Assembly: GCA_003131705.1 (NCBI GenBank)
Contig: PKUY01000426.1
Location: forward strand, 410-6,396
Direction: 5' to 3'
Length of the DNA stretch: 5,987 nucleotides
Source of the DNA: Acidobacteriota bacterium
Lineage (GTDB): Bacteria > Acidobacteriota > Terriglobia > Acidiferrales > UBA7541
The notes beneath the pieces are model-generated. The model did no database searches, was not told where the DNA came from, and saw nothing but the letters and a program-made list of their open reading frames with translations. Position numbers and translations under genes: made by a program. Positions 1-5,062 of this stretch are shown here, one piece after another. Every line of letters begins with the position of its first letter. Position 1 is the first letter of the stretch.

Positions 1-1
1 C

Positions 2-583
2 GCAATCGGGGCCCGCACGACGGAGAGCCAGGTCCACCGGCAGCTTGTCTCGGGCCTCTCTTGTCCCGTGGGATTCAAGAATGCCACTTCCGGGGACGTC
101 CAGGTCGCCATCGAGGCAGTTGTATCGGCGGCCCACCCGCACACCTTTCTCGGCCACACCAAGCACGGACAATCCGCGATCTTTGTGACCACCGGCAACT
201 CGGATTGTCACGTGATCCTGCGCGGTGGAAGAAAAACGGTGAACTACACAGCCGACTCCGTCGCCCAGGTGTGCAGACAGTTGGAGGATGCGGGGCTGCC
301 GCCGCACGTGATGATCGATTGCAGCCATGCCAACAGCAACAAGGACTATACGAGGCAGGCCCTCCTATGCCGCGACGTTGCAGGGCAAATCACCAAGGGA
401 GACCGGCGCATCATCGGCGTGATGCTGGAAAGCAATCTGGTCGCTGGGGCACAGAAGCTGGTCCCCGGGCAATCGTTGGTGTACGGGCAGAGCATCACCG
501 ACGCCTGTATCGGATGGAATGAAACTCTGCCATTGCTCTGGGAACTTGCAACTGCGGTTCGGTCCGCCCGGTCGTCGCGCTAG
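2..583 (+). CDS. aroG: 3-deoxy-7-phosphoheptulonate (DAHP) synthase, class I, C-terminal part (5' end outside window)
   Basis: Condenses phosphoenolpyruvate with erythrose 4-phosphate to give DAHP, the entry step of the cytosolic shikimate pathway to aromatic amino acids. The visible 193 residues match roughly the second half of the usual ~350-residue class I enzyme. The fragment opens with AIGARTTESQVHR, whose Arg5 corresponds to Arg165 of E. coli AroG. Then come VGFKN (Lys26, the Lys186 position), VILRGG (Arg74, Arg234), MIDCSHANS (His109, metal ligand His268), GVMLESNL (Glu143, Glu302) and GQSITDACIGW (Asp167, Asp326). So every PEP-binding and metal-binding residue of this half is present; the remaining ligand, Cys61 in E. 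coli, would lie upstream. The AroF, AroG or AroH isozyme, and hence the feedback inhibitor, cannot be assigned because the N-terminal half that helps decide it is missing; the symbol is a family label. The stop is TAG at 581-583. No clear terminator follows. Confidence 0.96.
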   Translation, partial: AIGARTTESQVHRQLVSGLSCPVGFKNATSGDVQVAIEAVVSAAHPHTFLGHTKHGQSAIFVTTGNSDCHVILRGGRKTVNYTADSVAQVCRQLEDAGLPPHVMIDCSHANSNKDYTRQALLCRDVAGQITKGDRRIIGVMLESNLVAGAQKLVPGQSLVYGQSITDACIGWNETLPLLWELATAVRSARSSR

Positions 584-672
584 CTCGCTTCGTTCTGGAT
601 GTTCTCAGCCTGTCGACGCCTTTCGTCCAACCGGTGATGATGATTCATGCACAGTCCGTGCACAGCAGGACC

Positions 673-822
673 CTACTGGTGGAACTCGTGATTAAGGGAC
701 GAAACGACTTCCACCACTAGTTTGAGCACCGCATGGAGGGGATCGGCGGCTGCGATCCGCTGCCCTATATGATGCAGCACATCGATGTCCCGGTGCTCTT
801 CCGGCACAGATTGCGCGTGCAT
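673..822 (-). pseudogene. possible N-terminal remnant of a GAF-domain sensor protein
   Basis: Reading from an ATG at 822 down to a TAG at 675-673 gives 49 residues. The core, IDVLHHIGQRIAAADPL followed by HAVLKLVVEVVSSL, has the pattern seen at the start of GAF domains in signalling proteins: a helix of the form D-V-L-x-x-I-G-Q, then a P-L-x-x-V-L-x-x-V-V-E-x-V helix. A real GAF domain would continue for more than 100 residues with a Cys-Asp-rich strand. Here the frame stops at once, and none of the three minus-strand frames down to 583 resumes it recognisably. It therefore looks like a decayed or truncated gene running towards the DAHP synthase. The upstream sequence (GTGGGG just before the ATG) is at best a weak ribosome site. 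It could also be a chance reading frame; this is resemblance by eye, not a search result. Confidence 0.3.
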
Positions 823-1053
823 ACCCCACTCTAGAAAGGCTCCGCCGAAACACGCAAATCGAAATTCAGAGTAGGTGCAATCAGAATTCGAGATAGTACC
901 AGAGCGGCACGAAGGGACAGTCCGCAGGTTCCCCCTGTGATGGATATATCCGTCCGACGCTGGCATCGAATGGGCTGTCAGATGCTCTGGCCGGGGCAAT
1001 TGAGGCCGCGCGTACGGCGCCGGGTGCGTCCATTCTTGCGCAACACATCCCAT

Positions 1054-1082
1054 TTGACTGCCCGAAAGTATTCTGTTTCCAT
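1054..1082 (+). promoter_or_regulatory. weak candidate sigma-70 promoter for the LysR-type regulator gene
   Basis: TTGACT at 1054-1059 is a good -35 box (5 of 6 matches to TTGACA). Seventeen bases further, TTCCAT at 1077-1082 matches only 3 of 6 positions of the -10 consensus. Transcription would then begin near 1088-1090, inside the inverted repeat at 1085-1105, which would suit repression by the gene's own product. The weak -10 keeps confidence low. Confidence 0.22.
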
Positions 1083-1084
1083 TG

Positions 1085-1105
1085 CTGATACGCAGAACGT
1101 ATCAG
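1085..1105. promoter_or_regulatory. LysR-type operator: perfect 8-bp inverted repeat containing ATAC-N7-GTAT
   Basis: The arms CTGATACG (1085-1092) and CGTATCAG (1098-1105) are exact reverse complements around a 5-base centre. Inside them sits ATAC (1088-1091), seven bases, then GTAT (1099-1102). This is the site form established for BenM and CatM and a special case of the general LysR motif T-N11-A (T1089, A1101). It lies 12 bases before the ATG of a LysR-family gene, and its right arm shares two bases with the Shine-Dalgarno sequence. Binding here would be expected to cause autoregulation; whether it also acts on a divergent gene is doubtful, since no intact divergent gene is visible. An alternative reading is an RNA hairpin near the ribosome-binding site. 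Confidence 0.65.
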
Positions 1106-1110
1106 GAAGG
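1104..1110 (+). promoter_or_regulatory. ribosome-binding site of the LysR-type gene
   Basis: AGGAAGG lies 7 bases before the ATG at 1118. It decides the start in favour of 1118 over an in-frame TTG at 1082, which would add 12 residues not typical of the family and has no comparable site. Its first two bases are part of the inverted repeat. Confidence 0.8.
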
Positions 1111-1117
1111 TTGCCCC

Positions 1118-2038
1118 ATGGAGCTTCGCCAGTTGCAGTATTTCATTGCCGTGGCGGAGGCTTTGAATTTCCGCAAAGCCGCTGAGCGGCTCCACATCAC
1201 GCAGCCCTCGGTCAGCCGGAAGGTCCGTCAATTGGAGGAGGAACTGGGGGTCACCCTGCTCATCCGGGACCGAAAGCAGGTGCACCTGACCGATGCCGGC
1301 CGCCTGGTTTTGCACAAAGCCAAGGCTCTGATGACAGAGGCGGCTGAGCTCGCAGAATCAGTGAACCGCACCGACAAAGGAGAAAGTGGCAGCTTGAAGG
1401 TCGGAGTTGGCATACCGCTCGCCCAAAGCATCCGAGGCCTCGTGACCGAATTTGCCAGGCAATTCCCCAAAGTGGACGTTCAGTACCAGGATATCGTCTT
1501 CGCTGCGATGCAGAATCGAGCCCTTGGCAAAGGTGAGATCGATATTGGTATTTTTTGGCCCCCGGTCGATCCCGCACACCTGGATTCCGAACGGCTCTTT
1601 GATGAACGCTTCTGGGTCGTTCTGCCCAAAAGAAATCCCCTGGCGAAGCGCAGGAAGCTCCGCTTGAAAGAACTTGCCGGCCAAATCCTGTTGCTCCCGA
1701 ACCAAACGCCCGCCGTCAACCAGAAGGTGCTACAGATGTGCCGTGACACGGGGCTGACGCTGAAGAGCAAACGCACGACGGCCGTGCCCCACGAAGCTGG
1801 CGCCGCGCTCGTAGCATCGGGAAAGGGAATTTACGTGCTTGCAGGAACGCCCCTCAAGTTCCCGAGTTTTGGCAGCGGTATAGCCGTGATCCCGCTCGAC
1901 GACCCGTCCACCATAGAGGTTTACATGGCTTGGAGGAAGAAGGAAACGTCGGCAGCAGTGCTCAATTTTCTGGAAACGGCGCGCAGAGTTTTTCGCCTCG
2001 CATCCGCCTTGCCTCGCCCTGCCGACCGCGGTCGCTGA
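1118..2038 (+). CDS. LysR-family transcriptional regulator (BenM/CatM-like subgroup by appearance)
   Basis: DNA-binding regulator of 306 residues, a normal length for the family. The winged helix-turn-helix is at residues 1-60: MELRQLQYFIAVAEALNF, then AAERLHITQPSVSRKVRQLE (recognition helix around residues 28-38), then the wing ending LTDAGRLVL. A linker helix follows (about 65-88). The two-lobed effector-binding domain spans about 92-295, beginning GSLKVGVGIPLAQSI, with the typical IDIGIFWPPVD and ERFWVVLPKRNPLA segments. The start at 1118 is set by AGGAAGG and by the usual MELRQL opening. The TGA ends at 2038 and a gene set for flavin and iron-sulfur oxidoreductases begins 225 bases later on the same strand, so it is the obvious candidate regulator of that set. 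The effector is unknown. Resemblance to aromatic-compound regulators is suggested by the operator form in front of the gene, not proven. The last codons include a 12-base palindrome (2023-2034). Confidence 0.95.
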   Translation: MELRQLQYFIAVAEALNFRKAAERLHITQPSVSRKVRQLEEELGVTLLIRDRKQVHLTDAGRLVLHKAKALMTEAAELAESVNRTDKGESGSLKVGVGIPLAQSIRGLVTEFARQFPKVDVQYQDIVFAAMQNRALGKGEIDIGIFWPPVDPAHLDSERLFDERFWVVLPKRNPLAKRRKLRLKELAGQILLLPNQTPAVNQKVLQMCRDTGLTLKSKRTTAVPHEAGAALVASGKGIYVLAGTPLKFPSFGSGIAVIPLDDPSTIEVYMAWRKKETSAAVLNFLETARRVFRLASALPRPADRGR

Positions 2039-2073
2039 TGTCCGCACGCTATCAGCTGTGAAAGCAAGAAAAC

Positions 2074-2101
2074 ATTGGACGGGTCGAGATCGTTGTCCAA
2101 T
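2074..2101. repeat. 7-bp inverted repeat in the oxidoreductase leader
   Basis: ATTGGAC (2074-2080) and GTCCAAT (2095-2101) are exact reverse complements separated by 14 bases; two further inner positions could form G-U pairs in RNA. No run of T follows, so it is a poor terminator for the regulator gene. A protein-binding dyad upstream of the oxidoreductase genes is possible. It does not match the ATAC-N7-GTAT form found in front of the regulator. Confidence 0.45.
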
Positions 2102-2250
2102 ACTTCGGCCAGTTTCAGCGAAACAGCTTACTTGTGTCGCGCCATACTCCAGCCCGCGTAGCGAATCGATGCCTCATGGTCTTCCAGGTCTTGCGGCCGT
2201 AATGCGGGAGATCGGTCCCGATTCCATGCACCAGAAAGATGCGGCGAATG

Positions 2251-2257
2251 AGGGAGG
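2251..2257 (+). promoter_or_regulatory. ribosome-binding site of the first FAD-linked oxidase
   Basis: AGGGAGG ends 6 bases before the ATG at 2264. An in-frame TGA at 2249-2251 rules out any longer reading, so this start is firm. Confidence 0.85.
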
Positions 2258-2263
2258 TCACGG

Positions 2264-3727
2264 ATGAGTGACGCAGCAGCGTTAGAGACGATGGTTGCAT
2301 TCGGCGCAAGCCGTGAACGAGCCGATTTGGATGAGTACTCGAAGGACATAAGCTTCGTCAATCCGGTGCGGCCCGCGTTAGTCGCCCGTCCGAGAAACAC
2401 AGAGGATGTGCGGAAGATCGTCCAGCTCGCCAATGAGACGAAGACGCCGCTGGTTCCAGTCAGCTCCGGTCCTCCGCACTTCCGAGGCGACACCGTTCCC
2501 AGCGTCGGAGGCGCGGTCATTGTCGATATGAGCGGCATGAAAAAGGTCATGGTCGTGGACCGCAAGAGACGGGTGGCGATGTGCGAACCGGGCGTGACCT
2601 TCGGAGAACTAATCCCGGAGGTAAGAAGAGAAGGGCTCAGGCTCAATATGCCTTTACTGCCACGGAAATCTAAGTCTGTTGTCGGTAGCATACTTGAGAG
2701 AGAGCCTGTAATCATGCCGAAGTATCAATGGGATATCTCCGACCCGTTGGCTTGCGCCGAGATATTCTTTGGAACGGGCGATGAGTTCAGAACCGGGCAG
2801 GCGGCTGGGCCGGGTACAGTCGCGGAGCAGTGGGCCGTCGGGGGAGTGCAAAAAGCGCCGTATGGGCCGGGTACGGCTTCCTGGCACAGGCTGATCCAGG
2901 GGGCGCAGGGAACCATGGGCATTGTAACGTGGGCATCGATGAGGTGTGAAATATTGCCCAGTCTGGAAGAGCCATTTGTGGTTGGCTCCTCCAACCTCGA
3001 TATGCTGCTCGAGCTGACGTACTGGCTGATCAGGCTGAGAATGGTCAATGAATGCTTGATCCTCAATAATACCAACCTGGCAGCCCTCTTTACGAAGGAA
3101 TGGCCCAATGACTACGAAAAGCTTAAGGATGCCCTGCCCGCATGGAATCTTTTCTATACTGTAGCCGGCTACGAATATTTCCCGGAGGAAAGGGTTAGCT
3201 CTCAGATTAAAGACATCACTGAGATAACCCAGCGGTTGGGAGTAGAAGCAGCAAAAGCAGCCGGTGGAGTTTCAGCCAATGAAATCTTGAAAGCGGTCCA
3301 GCAGCCTTGCGGGGAGCCCTATTGGAAGCTTCGCCAGAAGGGGGCCTGCCAGGACATATTCTACTTGACCATCTTTGATAAACTCCAAGGTCAAATTGGG
3401 GCCATGAATGATCTGGCGGAAAAAGCCGGTTACCCCGCTTCCAACATTGGTGTGTACATCCAGCCGATAGTACAGGGCACCAGTTATCACTGTGAGTTTA
3501 ATCTGTTTTACGATCCCGACAACCAAAGGGAGCTAAATCGAGTTAAGGAGATATCCACCTTAGCAATTAAAAACCTAATGGCTAATGGCGCGTTCTTCTC
3601 GAGACCTTATGGTGAAAGTACGGGGATGATTTTGAATCGAGACGCGGCTACCGTCTCTGTTTTGGACAAGCTTAAGAAGATATTTGATCCAAACAACGTG
3701 ATGAATCCGGGGAAAGTGTGCTTTTAA
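2264..3727 (+). CDS. FAD-linked oxidase/dehydrogenase, GlcD/VAO-type fold (substrate unknown)
   Basis: Flavoprotein of 487 residues, about the usual length for GlcD or 4-cresol dehydrogenase relatives. The N-terminal FAD-binding part (about 33-230) starts with the typical PALVARPRNTEDVRKIVQLA (37-56) and TPLVPVSSG (61-69), followed by GAVIVDMSGM (83-92) and CEPGVTFGEL (107-116), the equivalent of the usual VEPGVT strand. HRLIQGAQGTMGIVTWASM (208-226) closes the FAD domain. The C-terminal substrate domain ends in the family signature KKIFDPNNVMNPGKVCF (471-487). Divergent points: the region that in GlcD carries a GG-x-x-A-T-N-x-G-G flavin loop is replaced by a Pro/Lys/Arg-rich stretch with ILEREPVIMPKYQWD (143-157), and a GPGT motif occurs twice (182-185, 201-204). 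There is no signal peptide or membrane segment, so it should be cytoplasmic. It stands first in the gene set with an iron-sulfur protein 52 bases downstream, its probable electron acceptor. Hydroxy-acid, alcohol or phenolic oxidation would all fit; none is demonstrated. Confidence 0.9.
   Translation: MSDAAALETMVAFGASRERADLDEYSKDISFVNPVRPALVARPRNTEDVRKIVQLANETKTPLVPVSSGPPHFRGDTVPSVGGAVIVDMSGMKKVMVVDRKRRVAMCEPGVTFGELIPEVRREGLRLNMPLLPRKSKSVVGSILEREPVIMPKYQWDISDPLACAEIFFGTGDEFRTGQAAGPGTVAEQWAVGGVQKAPYGPGTASWHRLIQGAQGTMGIVTWASMRCEILPSLEEPFVVGSSNLDMLLELTYWLIRLRMVNECLILNNTNLAALFTKEWPNDYEKLKDALPAWNLFYTVAGYEYFPEERVSSQIKDITEITQRLGVEAAKAAGGVSANEILKAVQQPCGEPYWKLRQKGACQDIFYLTIFDKLQGQIGAMNDLAEKAGYPASNIGVYIQPIVQGTSYHCEFNLFYDPDNQRELNRVKEISTLAIKNLMANGAFFSRPYGESTGMILNRDAATVSVLDKLKKIFDPNNVMNPGKVCF
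2806..2874 (+). repeat. 12-bp direct repeat inside the first FAD-linked oxidase gene
   Basis: TGGGCCGGGTAC occurs at 2806-2817 and again at 2863-2874, 57 bases (19 codons) apart and in the same frame. Both copies encode a Gly-Pro-Gly-Thr turn (residues 182-185 and 201-204). The repeat probably reflects a repeated protein motif rather than a DNA element. Confidence 0.85.
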
Positions 3728-3765
3728 GGGACGTGAGCAGAAACAATTTATCGTGGAATAAATAC

Positions 3766-3770
3766 AGGAG
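3766..3770 (+). promoter_or_regulatory. ribosome-binding site of the iron-sulfur protein gene
   Basis: AGGAG lies 9 bases before the ATG at 3780. An in-frame TAA at 3759-3761 excludes a longer protein. The 52-base gap after the preceding stop is A+T-rich and contains no hairpin, in keeping with co-transcription. Confidence 0.8.
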
Positions 3771-3779
3771 ATAGCCGAG

Positions 3780-5048
3780 ATGGGATTGGAACAATATAAA
3801 GGCGATATGGAGATGTGTTGCCGGTGTTCGGCGTGTAAGTTTATACCCATGCAAAGGGTGAATGGACTTCAGTATGCAAATGTGTGTCCCAGCGTATCGA
3901 AATATAACTTCCACAGTTATTCAGGCGGCGGCAGATTAAATATCGGGGCGGCGATGTTGAAAGAGGGGTTTAACTACACGGATAGGCTCCTCGACATCGT
4001 CTATAACTGCCAGATGTGCGGCGCCTGTGGTGTCTCGTGCAATTATGCCATGGACATGGAAGTCATGGAGCCCATCAATGAATTCAGGATCAAGTGTGTC
4101 GAGGACGGTAAAACCCGCCCCGCCCTGGACAAGGTAATCACTGGTCTCCGAAAGCATGGCTCGATGGTGCCCGCCACGGGCAAACGGGGCGACTGGGCTT
4201 CCGGCCTGAACCTGAAGGACGCCACCAAGGAGAAAGTGGACGTGCTCTATCACGTCGGCTGTCTCACGAGCTATGACAAGAATATGCAGAAGCTGGCCAA
4301 AGCCACCGCGAAAATACTACAAAAGGCGGGCGTCGATTTCGGCATCGCCGGTGACGCCGAGACCTGCTGCGGCGGCCGGGCCTACCAGATGGGTTACAAG
4401 GAAGACTTTCTGAGTCAGGCCAAGAAGAACATGGCCATGATTAAGGAAGCCGGCGTAAAGACAGTGGTAACGGCGTGCGCCGACGGGTACCAGGCCTTCA
4501 AGGTTCTCTACGACAAGTTCAACCTGAAGGGCGGCCTCGAAGTGCTGCATATCTCGGAATACATCGACAAACTGATACGGGACGGCAGGCTGAAGCCGCG
4601 AAAAAAAGTCGACCTCTCGGTCACATACCATGACCCGTGTCGTCTCGGCAGGCTGGGTGAGCCGTGGATACACTGGCAAGGGAAAAAGATTCCGGGGGAC
4701 AGGTTTGTTTTCGACCCGCCAAAGGTATACCGGCGAGGTACACATGGCGTCTATCAACCGCCTCGGGATGTTCTCAAGAGCATTCCCGGTGTAAGACTCA
4801 CGGAAATGACCAGGATTAAGGAATACTCCTGGTGCTGTGGGACCGGTGGTGGTGTGAACGAGTCAAATCCCGGGTTTGCCCAATGGACTGCCCGGGAAAG
4901 AATAGAGGAAGCCGAGTCCACTGGCGCAGAGGCCATGGTCACCGCCTGTCCCTGGTGTGAGAAGACCTTTAACGAAGCGATCAGCGAAACCGGCAGCAGC
5001 CTGAAGGTTTACGACATCGTTGAACTGGTAGAGACAGCAATCTCGTAA
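3780..5048 (+). CDS. (Fe-S)-binding oxidoreductase with two [4Fe-4S] motifs and two CCG domains (GlcF/HdrD-like)
   Basis: Electron-transfer subunit of 422 residues. The N-terminal part has two cluster motifs. The first is Cys13-x2-Cys16-x2-Cys19 with the fourth ligand probably Cys36 (VCPS), a wider spacing than in a standard ferredoxin. The second is a compact Cys77-x2-Cys80-x2-Cys83-x3-Cys87 (NCQMCGACGVSC). Next come two CCG (cysteine-rich) domains of the kind that bind clusters in HdrB/HdrD and GlcF. The first has Cys161, Cys196-Cys197-Gly-Gly and Cys233 but ends CADG, so the usual final cysteine is Gly236. The second is complete: Cys287 (HDPCRLGR), Cys352-Cys353-Gly (WCCGTGGG) and Cys390-Pro-Trp-Cys393. 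No membrane segment is visible, so it is soluble or peripheral. In known systems such proteins accept electrons from an FAD-linked dehydrogenase and pass them to quinone, an electron-transfer flavoprotein or a disulfide. Here it sits between two FAD-linked oxidases, 52 bases after one and 14 before the other, and probably serves one or both. Confidence 0.94.
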   Translation: MGLEQYKGDMEMCCRCSACKFIPMQRVNGLQYANVCPSVSKYNFHSYSGGGRLNIGAAMLKEGFNYTDRLLDIVYNCQMCGACGVSCNYAMDMEVMEPINEFRIKCVEDGKTRPALDKVITGLRKHGSMVPATGKRGDWASGLNLKDATKEKVDVLYHVGCLTSYDKNMQKLAKATAKILQKAGVDFGIAGDAETCCGGRAYQMGYKEDFLSQAKKNMAMIKEAGVKTVVTACADGYQAFKVLYDKFNLKGGLEVLHISEYIDKLIRDGRLKPRKKVDLSVTYHDPCRLGRLGEPWIHWQGKKIPGDRFVFDPPKVYRRGTHGVYQPPRDVLKSIPGVRLTEMTRIKEYSWCCGTGGGVNESNPGFAQWTARERIEEAESTGAEAMVTACPWCEKTFNEAISETGSSLKVYDIVELVETAIS

Positions 5049-5056
5049 GGGGGTGA
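5047..5056 (+). promoter_or_regulatory. ribosome-binding site of the second FAD-linked oxidase
   Basis: AAGGGGGTGA overlaps the stop codon of the iron-sulfur gene and ends 6 bases before the ATG at 5063. An ATG at 5056 is out of frame and soon meets a stop. A TGA at 5054-5056, in frame with 5063, excludes a longer start. The tight junction suggests coupled translation. Confidence 0.8.
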
Positions 5057-5062
5057 TGGATC

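Larger units (their letters stand above)
584..1117. other. 534-base region without an intact gene
   Basis: No reading frame on either strand gives a convincing complete protein. The minus-strand frames that cross this gap are low-complexity, Arg/Pro/His-rich translations or run into the regulator gene as shadows. The only stretch that reads like protein is a possible GAF-domain start on the minus strand (822-673). A 5-bp inverted repeat (TGCAC at 648-652, GTGCA at 658-662) lies downstream of the DAHP synthase, but it has no T-tract and is too short to call a terminator. The right end carries the regulator's probable promoter and operator. No tRNA, IS end or CRISPR repeat was seen. Confidence 0.6.
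2039..2263. other. leader region between the regulator and the oxidoreductase genes
   Basis: The 225 bases should hold the promoter of the downstream gene set if it is transcribed separately from the regulator. I found no acceptable sigma-70 pair and no GG-N10-GC sigma-54 element. A 69-codon plus-strand frame (2058-2267) overlaps the next start by ATGA, but its translation resembles nothing and has no ribosome site, so I do not call it. Two inverted repeats are present: a 7-bp one at 2074-2101 and a 5-bp one (CGGGA 2205-2209, TCCCG 2216-2220). Confidence 0.5.

Noticed and set aside
648..662. TGCAC-N5-GTGCA inverted repeat as a terminator for the DAHP synthase gene
   Set aside because: The stem is only 5 bp, there is no T-tract, and it starts 65 bases after the stop.
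673..1053. Minus-strand 126-residue reading frame as a full gene
   Set aside because: The first 77 residues read as random Arg/Pro/His-rich sequence. Only the last 49 show any protein-like pattern, so only that part is listed, as a possible remnant.
2023..2034. Perfect 12-bp palindrome CGACCGCGGTCG at the end of the regulator gene as a terminator
   Set aside because: It has no loop and no following T-run and lies within the last coding codons; it is noted only as a curiosity.
2100..2114. Possible second regulator site, ATAC followed seven bases later by AGTT
   Set aside because: The right half does not match GTAT and the T-N11-A rule fails, so it is not better than chance.
2178..2194. Sigma-54 promoter (GG and GC boxes) in the oxidoreductase leader
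   Set aside because: The spacing between GG and GC is 13 bases rather than 10, and the flanking consensus is poor.
2058..2267. Plus-strand 69-residue frame overlapping the first FAD oxidase start by ATGA
   Set aside because: No ribosome-binding site, no recognisable sequence, and the overlap is explained by the chance ATGA at the real start.
2128..2715. Long minus-strand frame of 195 residues
   Set aside because: It lies opposite the first FAD oxidase, whose plus-strand reading has clear family motifs; the minus-strand product is a Ser/Leu/Thr-rich shadow.
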